From an uncultured Gemmatimonadota bacterium (GTDB lineage: Bacteria; Gemmatimonadota; Gemmatimonadetes; Gemmatimonadales; GWC2-71-9): a stretch of 21,969 nucleotides of DNA. Below are positions 1 to 6,394 of this stretch, piece after piece. The notes below the pieces were generated by a model. It was not told where the DNA came from. It saw nothing but the letters and a program-made list of their open reading frames with translations, and searched no databases. Where the stretch lies: NCBI GenBank assembly GCA_946887295.1, contig CAMPKP010000047.1, positions 1-21,969 of the forward strand, read 5' to 3'. Each line of letters opens with the position of its first letter. Positions within the stretch are counted from its first letter, which is position 1. The position numbers and the translations under genes are program-made.

Positions 1-51
1 GGCTCGCCAACCGCGAGCCTTGATCGGATCAGGGCTCGCTCAGCCGAGCCC
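1..51. terminator. Clustered hairpins after ogt, possible terminator
   Basis: Three adjacent dyads are visible. GGCTCGC (1-7) pairs perfectly with GCGAGCC (13-19) across a 5-nt loop. TGATC (21-25) pairs with GATCA (27-31). GGGCTCG (32-38) pairs perfectly with CGAGCCC (45-51) around the ogt stop codon. The GGCTCG/CGAGCC core therefore occurs four times in 51 bases. The position directly at the 3' end of the leftward ogt gene fits a transcription terminator. No T-run is visible because the window ends, so a short dispersed repeat continuing beyond the edge is an alternative. Confidence 0.4.
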
Positions 52-549
52 TTCGAGCAGCATCTGACCCCCGGGCGCGGCCCCTTCGAGCTTCAGGAGG
101 GCCCGCTTGCGCTCCAATCCCCCCGCATAGCCGACCAGCCGACCGTCCGCACCGACCACTCGGTGACAGGGCACGACGACGGAGAGAGGGTTCCGCGCGT
201 TCGCCGCGCCCACCTCCCGGGCGAGAGCAGGATTGCCCAGCACGGCAGCGAGTTGGCCGTAGGTACAGGTTCGACCGTACGGGATGCGCCGCAGCAGGCC
301 CCACACCCGCAGCTCGAACGGGTTGCCTTGCGGCCCGAGCGGCAGGTCGAACCCGGTGCGCTCGCCCCGGAAGTACTCGTCGAGTTGTCGGGCCGCCGCG
401 TCGAAGCCGGTATCGTCGCGAGAGCCGAAGGTGGTGGGATCGGGACGCCGCGTGTGCTCGGCGAAGTAGACCCCCGCCAGCACTCCACCATGGCCGACGA
501 GCGTCAGCTCCCCGAGCGGCGAGTCGATGATCGTGTGGGTGGCGCGCAC
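40..549 (-). CDS. ogt: Methylated-DNA--[protein]-cysteine S-methyltransferase (Ogt type)
   Basis: Suicidal DNA-repair protein that moves the alkyl group from O6-alkylguanine (and O4-alkylthymine) to its own cysteine. The 169-residue product has the usual bacterial Ogt layout: an N-terminal ribonuclease-H-like part (about 1-80) and the C-terminal DNA-binding/catalytic part. The active-site motif VVVPCHRVVG is present with acceptor Cys128, followed by GYAGGLERKRALL, which forms the binding pocket. The GTG at 549 is chosen because the family N-terminus (a strand reading THTIIDSPLG) begins there and GAGAGGA lies a few bases upstream. It starts 14 bases after the stop of the Ada-AlkA gene, so the two are almost certainly co-transcribed. 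Family and reaction are secure; the exact start is slightly less so. Confidence 0.93.
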   Translation of the reverse strand: MRATHTIIDSPLGELTLVGHGGVLAGVYFAEHTRRPDPTTFGSRDDTGFDAAARQLDEYFRGERTGFDLPLGPQGNPFELRVWGLLRRIPYGRTCTYGQLAAVLGNPALAREVGAANARNPLSVVVPCHRVVGADGRLVGYAGGLERKRALLKLEGAAPGGQMLLEGLG

Positions 550-563
550 TCGGTGTGATCCTC

Positions 564-2030
564 TCAGCCGGCCCGATCGGCCGGTGCCCCGCCGCGCCAC
601 AGATGCAGCGTCGCGTAGCTTCGCCAGGGCCGCCACGCCTGCGACATCGCCTCCGCCCGCGCTCCGGTCACCCCGCCGAGGTTGTTGCGCAGCGCAATGT
701 CTTCCTTCGGAAACGCGTCGGGCCAGCGCAGCGCCCGCATGGCGATGTATTGGGCAGTCCACGCCCCGATGCCGGGCAGGGCGACGAGCTGCTCGATGGT
801 GGCGTCCGGATGGGCGCCCACCTCCAGTCTCAACCGTCCGGAGACCAGTGCCTCCGCGACGGCCACGATGCTGGCCGCCCGGGTCCGGATGATCCCGAGT
901 GCGGCGATCTGCCCCGCGCCCGCCGCGACGAGCCGCTGCGGCGTCGGGCACAAGTGCGTGAGTCCCTCGTGCGGCATGGAGACTGCGTCCCCGAATGCTT
1001 CCACGAATCGGCCGGCCACCGTCGTCGCCGCCTTCACGGTGACCTGCTGCCCGAGGATGGCGCGCACCGCCAGCTCGAAGCCGTCGAACGCCCCCGGCAC
1101 GCGCAGACCGGGGTTCCGCGCGACCGCGTCGGACAGGAGAGGATCCTGCATGAGGTGAGCGGCGATCACGTCGGGACGCGCGCTCAGGTCGAAGACGTGC
1201 CGCAGCCGCCCCAGGAGCGCGGGCAGCACCGGCGTGAGCGAATGGGGAAGCTCGATCAGGAGGGCGCGTCGCTTCGGGGCGTGGCGGACGCGAACCCATC
1301 CGGTGTGGACGCCAAGCCGGACGGTGCGCGAGTAGGTGTCGTCGTCCACGCGCTCGACCCCCTTCAGGGCCCGGGCGCGGAGGAACTGGAGCGTCCCCGC
1401 CCAGTCGAACGGCGGCCGATAGGTCAGCTGCAGGGTGAAGCCCGCGGGGGACGCCGGCTGGGCAGGGCCTTCCGCGGCCTTGCGGAACCGGCTGGGCGGC
1501 ATGCCGTAGCGGCCGCCGAACGCCTCGTTGAAGCGCCGAAGGATCGCGACGCCGCTGGCGAAGGCGACCTCGGTGATCGGCAGCGTCGTCTCGGTCAGGA
1601 GCTGCTTGGCGAGCAGCAGCCGCCGGGTCTGGACCAGATCGATCGGCGAGACCCCCAGCTCCTTCTGCAGGATCCGGCGAATCTGACGCGAACTCCACCC
1701 GAACTGCGCGGCGATCCGCTCCAGGCCCGCGCCGCCGTCGAGCATGCCTTCGTCGATGCGCTGGACGATGAGGCCCGCGATGCGGTGGGCGTCGTCCACG
1801 GGCGCGTTGCCGGGCGCAAGCTCGGGGCGGCAGCGAAGACAGGGCCGAAAGCTCGCCTTCTCCGCCGCTTCGGCACTGGAGAAGAAGCGGCAGTTGCCCG
1901 CCCTCGGCGCCCTGGCGGTGCAGACCGGCCGGCAGTAGATGCCGGTCGAGGTCACCCCGACGTAGAAGACCCCGTCGAATCGAGGGTCGCGCGACACATA
2001 GGCGCTGTAGAGCGCGGCATCCTCGGTCAT
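564..2030 (-). CDS. alkA: Ada sensor-AraC regulator-AlkA DNA-3-methyladenine glycosylase fusion
   Basis: Trifunctional alkylation-response protein of 488 residues, the same architecture as the Ada/AlkA fusion known from mycobacteria. Residues 1-75 are the Ada zinc domain: Cys33, Cys37, Cys64 and Cys67 are the four zinc ligands, and Cys33 matches the Cys that takes a methyl group from DNA phosphotriesters in E. coli Ada. Residues about 82-185 form an AraC-type double helix-turn-helix. Residues about 196-480 are AlkA: an N-terminal AlkA domain, the helix-hairpin-helix LPGIGAWTA (418-426) and catalytic Asp444 in KEDIAL. The protein is thus expected to sense methyl damage, activate promoters and excise N-alkylated bases. 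ATG 2030 gives the full Ada domain. A divergent regulatory region with repeats lies directly upstream, which suits autoregulation. No damage to the gene is seen. Confidence 0.95.
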   Translation of the reverse strand: MTEDAALYSAYVSRDPRFDGVFYVGVTSTGIYCRPVCTARAPRAGNCRFFSSAEAAEKASFRPCLRCRPELAPGNAPVDDAHRIAGLIVQRIDEGMLDGGAGLERIAAQFGWSSRQIRRILQKELGVSPIDLVQTRRLLLAKQLLTETTLPITEVAFASGVAILRRFNEAFGGRYGMPPSRFRKAAEGPAQPASPAGFTLQLTYRPPFDWAGTLQFLRARALKGVERVDDDTYSRTVRLGVHTGWVRVRHAPKRRALLIELPHSLTPVLPALLGRLRHVFDLSARPDVIAAHLMQDPLLSDAVARNPGLRVPGAFDGFELAVRAILGQQVTVKAATTVAGRFVEAFGDAVSMPHEGLTHLCPTPQRLVAAGAGQIAALGIIRTRAASIVAVAEALVSGRLRLEVGAHPDATIEQLVALPGIGAWTAQYIAMRALRWPDAFPKEDIALRNNLGGVTGARAEAMSQAWRPWRSYATLHLWRGGAPADRAG

Positions 2031-2052
2031 GGGGTCAATCTACCGCCGCGTG

Positions 2053-2140
2053 GCGCAAATACTAGCCACTTTCGGACATCGGAGTCTCGTCGCGCAAGGT
2101 ACTCCCCCTCAATGGCTTGGCATCATTCAGGTCGGCGCAA
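2053..2140 (+). promoter_or_regulatory. Three direct copies of GCGCAA in the divergent repair promoter region
   Basis: GCGCAA occurs at 2053-2058, 2092-2097 and 2135-2140, all on the plus strand, 39 and 43 bases apart. The first and third copies extend to GGCGCAA. The E. coli Ada box contains GCGCAA within its B half, so these are plausible contacts for the Ada-AraC regulator encoded next door. The A-box AAT at the expected distance was not found upstream of the third copy. A function as Ada boxes is an inference. Confidence 0.35.
2059..2064 (-). promoter_or_regulatory. Possible -10 element of the Ada-AlkA/ogt operon
   Basis: TAGTAT on the minus strand (4 of 6 matches to TATAAT) lies about 30 bases before the start codon, immediately after the CCGAAAGTGGC repeat arm. 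No good -35 hexamer is visible 16-18 bases further upstream, which would fit a promoter that needs an activator such as methylated Ada. Based on pattern only. Confidence 0.3.
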
Positions 2141-2159
2141 TTGGGTGACCGAAAGTGGC
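2065..2159. promoter_or_regulatory. Perfect 11-bp inverted repeat between the divergent repair genes
   Basis: GCCACTTTCGG at 2065-2075 is the exact reverse complement of CCGAAAGTGGC at 2149-2159, with 73 bases between. Read in the direction of each divergent gene, both arms present the same sequence CCGAAAGTGGC upstream of the start. The left arm directly abuts the possible -10 TAGTAT of the Ada-AlkA operon. The right arm lies about 24 bases before TATCCT (2183-2188), a possible -10 for the oxygenase gene. This arrangement suggests one regulator controlling both directions. The regulator is most simply the neighbouring Ada-AraC protein, but this is inferred. Confidence 0.5.
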
Positions 2160-2255
2160 CGGACGACCGGGGGAGGAGGAGCTATCCTCAAGCCTGGACG
2201 CGGCAAGTCTCCGACTACCGAACCAACGGGGGGCAGCGTGGGAACCAGCACGGAA

Positions 2256-2291
2256 GCGCGCACGAGCACGGCAGCGCGCTCGAGCACGAAA
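2256..2291 (+). repeat. Imperfect 18-bp tandem duplication before the oxygenase start
   Basis: Two adjacent 18-base units, 2256-2273 and 2274-2291, agree at 15 of 18 positions and share GCGCGC followed by CGAGCACG. They end 9 bases before the chosen ATG at 2301. If translation began at the upstream in-frame GTG (2238), the repeat would add two six-residue units rich in Ala, Arg, Ser and Thr. It may be a recent duplication or part of the leader. Confidence 0.6.
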
Positions 2292-2300
2292 ACGCAAGAG

Positions 2301-3011
2301 ATGCGATCCACCGAGGCGCGCATTCGAGCCTACGACTGGACAGGTATCGGCACCCATCTCGACGCGCACGGTTGGGCCATGCTCCAGGGGGTACTCTCCG
2401 CCGAGGAGTGCCGCGCGCTCGCGGCGCTGTACCGGGGCAGCGGCGGCTTCCGCAAGCACATCGTGATGGCGCGGCACGGCTTCGGTCGGGGCGAGTACAA
2501 GTACTTTGCCTACCCCCTGCCCGGCATCGTCGGCGATCTGCGCACCACGCTGTACCGGCGCCTGGCGCCGGTCGCAAACCGATGGAACGAAGCGATGGGT
2601 ATGGAGGCGCGATATCCGGCCGAGCTCGAGGAATTCCTCGAGCGCTGTCATGCCGCCGGGCAGACCCGGCCGACACCCCTGCTCCTCCAGTATGGAGAGG
2701 GCGACTTCAACGCGCTGCACCAGGACCTCTACGGGGAGCACGTCTTCCCGCTCCAGGCCGTCTTCCTGCTCTCCCAGCCGGGTCGGGACTTTGCCGGGGG
2801 TGAGCTAGTCCTCACGGAGCAGCGGCCGCGGATGCAGTCGCGCGCGGAGGTCGTGCCGCTGCGCCAGGGCGACGCGGCGATCTTCGCGGTGCGCCACCGC
2901 CCCGTGGCCGGGAAGCGCGGCTGCTACCGCGTGAGCCTGCGGCACGGGGTCAGTCGTGTCCGGTCGGGGCACCGTCACACGACCGGCATCATCTTCCACG
3001 ACGCGGCATGA
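2301..3011 (+). CDS. 2OG-Fe(II) oxygenase, Oxygenase-NA family (PF09859, DUF2086)
   Basis: Iron- and 2-oxoglutarate-dependent dioxygenase of 236 residues. The jelly-roll core shows the iron facial triad: His140 and Asp142 in LHQDLYGEH, and distal His215 in SLRHGVSRVRSG, with nearby arginines (219, 221) able to bind 2-oxoglutarate. The stretches ARHGFGRGEYKYFAYPLP (57-74) and LTEQRPRMQSRAEVVPL (171-187) are hallmarks I recognise from the family predicted to remove alkyl lesions from nucleic acids by oxidation. It is distinct in sequence from AlkB. The divergent Ada-AlkA/ogt operon and the shared inverted repeat support a role in alkylation repair. ATG 2301 is preferred because it starts at the family N-terminus; GTG 2238 is in frame but would add low-complexity sequence. 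The substrate is not demonstrated. Confidence 0.92.
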   Translation: MRSTEARIRAYDWTGIGTHLDAHGWAMLQGVLSAEECRALAALYRGSGGFRKHIVMARHGFGRGEYKYFAYPLPGIVGDLRTTLYRRLAPVANRWNEAMGMEARYPAELEEFLERCHAAGQTRPTPLLLQYGEGDFNALHQDLYGEHVFPLQAVFLLSQPGRDFAGGELVLTEQRPRMQSRAEVVPLRQGDAAIFAVRHRPVAGKRGCYRVSLRHGVSRVRSGHRHTTGIIFHDAA

Positions 3012-3060
3012 GTGCGGCGGAGGCGGACCGTCACCGCCTCGGCTCGCCGAGGGATCAGGG

Positions 3061-3522
3061 ATGAAGACGGAGCAGGTCCTGAAGCGGCTCGATGCCGCAT
3101 GGGTGGACTTCGAGGCGTCGTACGCCGGCCTCTCCGAGGCGCGGCTCCTGACGCCCGGTGTCCAGGGCCGGTGGTCGGTGCGCGACATCATCGCGCACGT
3201 GACGTGGTGGGAGGAGGAAGCGCTGAGGCACCTTCCGCTGGTCCGCGAGGGCGGGCGGCCGCCGCGCTACTCGGTGCGATACGGCGGCATCGACGCCTTC
3301 AACGCGCTGCGGACCGAGGAGCGGCGACACCTGTCCCTCGCCGACGTGCTCCGCCAGCACGACGAGGTGCACGCACGGCTGGTCGAGTACGTCCGTGCGG
3401 CACCGGAGGAGCTCTACTCGCGGGACACACGCTTCCGCCGGCGTCTGCGGCTCGATACCTGGGGCCACTACCCGCTCCACGCGCGGGCGATTCGGGGGTG
3501 GAGGCTGCACGAGCCCGCCTGA
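3061..3522 (+). CDS. DinB-fold (DinB/ClbS-DfsB-like) protein
   Basis: Four-helix-bundle protein of 153 residues in the DinB superfamily. The signature is RWSVRDIIAHVTWWEEE (37-53) and HYPLHARAIRGW (136-147). His46, His136 and His140 match the three metal-binding histidines of the fold. The length is normal for the family. Members include damage-inducible proteins, thiol transferases and ClbS, which protects DNA from colibactin; none of these activities can be assigned from sequence alone. It starts 49 bases after the oxygenase stop in the same direction, with GAGGGATCAGGG just before ATG 3061, so co-transcription with the repair gene is likely. A link to DNA damage is inferred from context. 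Confidence 0.85.
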   Translation: MKTEQVLKRLDAAWVDFEASYAGLSEARLLTPGVQGRWSVRDIIAHVTWWEEEALRHLPLVREGGRPPRYSVRYGGIDAFNALRTEERRHLSLADVLRQHDEVHARLVEYVRAAPEELYSRDTRFRRRLRLDTWGHYPLHARAIRGWRLHEPA

Positions 3523-3544
3523 CACGCCCCCCCAGAGTCGATCA

Positions 3545-4207
3545 CTAGCTCCCCGTCCGGCTGTGCGGACTGTCCACCGGCTTCGACTCCGGCGAGCCCC
3601 GCTGGCGGAGGAAGATCGAGAGGACGACGACGAGCCCGATCGCCAGGAACTCGCTCTGCCAGTTCTGAAAGGACTCGAACCAGAACCGCGAGGTGGCCGC
3701 ATACTGGAGGGGCGAGACCGGCGGCTCGCCGTGCGCGATCCGCTCCTCGCTGTAATCGCGCGCCCCCGACACCGCGTGAACCGAGATCGCCGCGACGAAG
3801 CACAGGAGGAACGCGATGGACAGCGAGTGCTCGTAGAGCTTGAGCACCAGTCCTCCGCGGCGCACCGGCCAGGGAGCATCCGGGCGGGCGCGACTCACCC
3901 GCGGGTCGCGGTCCACCGGGTCCGGCTCGTCGGGATCCTTCGACTCCGCCGACCCCTTCTGGAACAGGAAGGCGGTCAGGAACACGTAGGAGAAGATCTG
4001 GAGGAACTCACTCTCCCAGTTCTCGCTGGTCGCCTCCCAGAAGTGGGAGGTCATGAGATAGGGGCGGTACCCGATCTCCGGCTGCCCGTGCTCCCTCTGG
4101 TCCGCGTTGTACTCCCGGTGGCCCGCCACGCTCTGACCGATCCAGAAGGCGGCGAACGCCGACAGCAGCACGATGGACAGGCCGTTCTCGCGAAACACTC
4201 GACGCAT
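3545..4207 (-). CDS. DUF6766 family membrane protein with internal duplication
   Basis: Integral membrane protein of 220 residues with about four transmembrane segments (roughly 9-28, 67-84, 128-146, 187-203). The two halves are copies of each other: NGLSIVLL...ENWESEFLQ...FQKGSAESK (8-90) aligns with HSLSIAFL...QNWQSEFLA...RQRGSPESK (127-209), offset by 119 residues. A charged Asp/Pro/Arg linker (90-117) joins them. I recognise the DUF6766 pattern, whose function is unknown. Start ATG 4207 is preceded by CCCGGAGCAG. It lies 86 bases downstream of the antiporter in the same direction, and its 3' end meets the DinB-fold gene convergently. Confidence 0.85.
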   Translation of the reverse strand: MRRVFRENGLSIVLLSAFAAFWIGQSVAGHREYNADQREHGQPEIGYRPYLMTSHFWEATSENWESEFLQIFSYVFLTAFLFQKGSAESKDPDEPDPVDRDPRVSRARPDAPWPVRRGGLVLKLYEHSLSIAFLLCFVAAISVHAVSGARDYSEERIAHGEPPVSPLQYAATSRFWFESFQNWQSEFLAIGLVVVLSIFLRQRGSPESKPVDSPHSRTGS

Positions 4208-4293
4208 AGGCTGCTCCGGGTGACTCGGGTTCGATCCAGGTACTGCAGCCGACAGGTACTCGAGCGGATCCGCGAGACGCGGTCCGCCTGGCG

Positions 4294-6063
4294 CTAGCTC
4301 GCCCGGCCCTGGGTCCGGGCGGCTTCCCTGAGGGTGGCCACCGCGGAATCCGCCTCGTCGTCGGTGCGGCCCAGGGACAACAGCGCGTAGTGCGCCATGC
4401 CGAGCGCCAGCTCGCGCTCACCCATCACGGTGCGTCCCACTCGGAGGCGCTCGAAGTACCGCTCCTGGGCCACCCGGTGGGTGCGGACGACGATGTCGAT
4501 GGCCGGATTCGCCTTTCGCGCGAGCGCGATGATCTCCCGCGCCTGGTAGGGGTCGGGGCTCGCCACCACCAGAAGCTTCGCGCGCTCGGGACGGGCGAGC
4601 TCGAGGATTCCAGGCCTGGTGGCATCGCCGGAGAGCGCGAGCACTCCGCGCTTCCGACGGGCCTCGACGGTCCTGCGGTCCCGCTCGATGGCGATGTAGG
4701 AAATTCCGTACAAGGAAAGCGCCTCGGCCACCGTCCCGCCGACCCTTCCCAGTCCCACCAGGATGGCGTGATCCCGCAAACGCTCCCCTGCGGCGGTTCC
4801 CGCCTGGGACTCCGCCACCTCATCCACCCGCTCGAGCGCGGCGAGAAGCCGGGGCCTCCCGCGCACCCACCGCCCCAGCCTGTCCACGACGGCGAACGCG
4901 AGCGGGTTGAGGGTGATGGTGAGGAGCGCACCCGCCACGACGAGGCTCTGCCCCTCCGGCGGCAGGAGCCGCAGCGAGACGCCGAGGGCCGCGAGGATGA
5001 AGGAGAACTCGCCGATCTGCGCGAGGCTGGCCGAGACCGTGAGGGCCGTGTGAAGTGGATAGCGGAACGTCAGGACGATCGCGAACGCGGCCAGTGACTT
5101 GCCCAGCATGACGATGGCGATGACGGCGAGCACCTGCAGCGGCTGCCTCAGCAGGATGCCGGGATCGAACAGCATGCCGACGGAGACGAAGAAGAGCACC
5201 GAGAAGGCGTCCTGCAGCGGCAGCGCCTCCGAGGCCGCCTGGTGGCTCAGGTCGGACTCGCTGATCACCACGCCCGCGAAGAAGGCGCCGAGCGCGAAGG
5301 AGACGCCGAACATCTCGGCGGCGCCCACCGCGATCCCGAGCGCGATGGCGAGCACGCAGAGCGTAAACAGCTCGCGCGAGCCGGACCGGGCGACGCGCTC
5401 GAGCAGCCAGGGAACGGCGCGCCGGCCGACCACCAGCATGACCGCGAGGAACGCCATCACCTTGCCCAGGGTGAGCGCCAGCGTCTCCCACAGACCGCTC
5501 TCGGGTCCGGGTCCCGGCGCGACGGCGGCCGTGCCGCCGAGCGGCACGGCGAGCGCCGGCAGCAGCACCAGCGCGACCACCGTCACCAGGTCCTCCACGA
5601 TCAGCCAGCCGACGGCGATCCTTCCGTCCAGGGAGTCGAGCACCCCCCGATGATCCAGCGCGCGGATCAGCACGACGGTGCTGGCCACCGAGAGCGTCAG
5701 GCCGAACACGAGTCCCTGGTGCCAGGACCAGCCCCAGAGGTGGGCCACGGCGGCGCCGAGCGCGGTGGCCACGGCGATCTGACCGATCGCGCCGGGCACG
5801 GCGATGTGGCGGACCGTCAGCAGATCACCCAGCGAGAAGTGCAGCCCGACGCCGAACATGAGCAGGATGACGCCGATCTCGGCGAGCTGCGCGGCGATCG
5901 ACATGTCCGCCGTGAAGCCCGGAGAGAACGGGCCCACGGCGATCCCCGCGACCAGGTAGCCCACCAGCGGCGGCATCCGCAGGCGTTGCGCGATGAACCC
6001 GAACACGAACGCGCAGCCGAGCCCCGCAGCGAGGGTAGAGAGGAGCGCGGTGTCATGGGGCAT
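4294..6063 (-). CDS. ybaL: CPA2 monovalent cation:proton antiporter with RCK domain (YbaL type)
   Basis: Inner-membrane antiporter of 589 residues, close to E. coli YbaL in length and sequence. Residues about 8-400 form a 12-13-helix Na+/H+ exchanger domain: PPLVGYLVAGIAVGPFSPGF (31-50), GVILLMFGVGLHFSL (64-78), and WLIVEDLV (153-160) with Asp158, the family's ion-binding acidic residue. Residues about 430-545 are an RCK/TrkA-N Rossmann domain with the nucleotide-binding glycines in VGLGRVGGTV (436-445) and a distal acidic residue near IERD (459-462). It probably exchanges K+ or Na+ for H+ under nucleotide control; the ion is not determined by sequence. ATG 6063 follows the preceding small gene's stop by 6 bases and has no clear Shine-Dalgarno, so translation may be coupled to that gene. 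Confidence 0.92.
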   Translation of the reverse strand: MPHDTALLSTLAAGLGCAFVFGFIAQRLRMPPLVGYLVAGIAVGPFSPGFTADMSIAAQLAEIGVILLMFGVGLHFSLGDLLTVRHIAVPGAIGQIAVATALGAAVAHLWGWSWHQGLVFGLTLSVASTVVLIRALDHRGVLDSLDGRIAVGWLIVEDLVTVVALVLLPALAVPLGGTAAVAPGPGPESGLWETLALTLGKVMAFLAVMLVVGRRAVPWLLERVARSGSRELFTLCVLAIALGIAVGAAEMFGVSFALGAFFAGVVISESDLSHQAASEALPLQDAFSVLFFVSVGMLFDPGILLRQPLQVLAVIAIVMLGKSLAAFAIVLTFRYPLHTALTVSASLAQIGEFSFILAALGVSLRLLPPEGQSLVVAGALLTITLNPLAFAVVDRLGRWVRGRPRLLAALERVDEVAESQAGTAAGERLRDHAILVGLGRVGGTVAEALSLYGISYIAIERDRRTVEARRKRGVLALSGDATRPGILELARPERAKLLVVASPDPYQAREIIALARKANPAIDIVVRTHRVAQERYFERLRVGRTVMGERELALGMAHYALLSLGRTDDEADSAVATLREAARTQGRAS

Positions 6064-6069
6064 GTCGGG

Positions 6070-6219
6070 TCAGCGGCCGCCGCGTCGAGGGATGCCGATC
6101 CTGCCGAGATCGTGCCGGGGCGCCGCGCGGCGCGTCAGCTCGACGCGTTCCTCGTCAACACCGGCCACCTCCAGGATCCGCGCGGGCGAGAACCCGCCGT
6201 CGGGCTGTGACAGCTCCAT
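6070..6219 (-). CDS. Small hypothetical protein (49 aa) leading the ybaL operon
   Basis: Short ORF starting at ATG 6219 behind an excellent Shine-Dalgarno (GGGGAGGA at 6225-6232, five bases before the ATG) and ending at TGA 6070-6072, six bases before the ybaL start. About 42 of 49 codons end in G or C, as expected for a real gene in this genome. The product begins MELSQPDGGFSPARILEVAG and ends in a basic stretch; no transmembrane segment or known domain is recognised. It may be a small protein in its own right, a leader whose translation opens the ybaL start (which lacks its own clear Shine-Dalgarno), or the remnant of a longer gene. Confidence 0.5.
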   Translation of the reverse strand: MELSQPDGGFSPARILEVAGVDEERVELTRRAAPRHDLGRIGIPRRGGR

Positions 6220-6279
6220 TCCGATCCTCCCCGGTCATCGGAGTTCCAGGGACCAGCCGGGCAAACCCGGAGGTGCGAT

Positions 6280-6289
6280 GGCACGTGCC
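6280..6289. promoter_or_regulatory. Palindrome GGCACGTGCC in the ybaL/sulfotransferase divergent region
   Basis: A perfect 10-bp palindrome sits in the 175-base gap between the leftward small gene and the rightward sulfotransferase. About 10 bases to the right is GATATACGG, the most AT-rich spot of the gap and a possible -10 region for either strand. It could be a dimeric-regulator site, but GC-rich palindromes of this size also occur by chance. Confidence 0.2.
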
Positions 6290-6394
6290 CGGGAGCGGCA
6301 AGATATACGGTGTGGCCGATGCGATCTCCCCGCCCGGTGACGGGTGATGGCACTGGAGACCGGACCCGGCTAGAGTTGGCCATCCCACAGACGG

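Noticed and set aside
40..1698. Long minus-strand frame running through ogt into the Ada-AlkA region
   Set aside because: Beyond position 549 the translation is low-complexity Arg/Ala/Gly sequence in the wrong frame of a well-supported gene. Only the C-terminal Ogt part is genuine.
555..3011. Very long plus-strand open frame of over 800 codons
   Set aside because: Only the part from 2301 onward is a real protein. The rest lies antisense to the Ada-AlkA and ogt genes, is arginine- and proline-rich, and arises because stops are rare in the opposite frames of GC-rich genes.
6135..6383. 82-codon minus-strand frame between the small gene and the sulfotransferase
   Set aside because: No Shine-Dalgarno and poor third-position bias. 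It overlaps the better supported 49-codon gene in a different frame.
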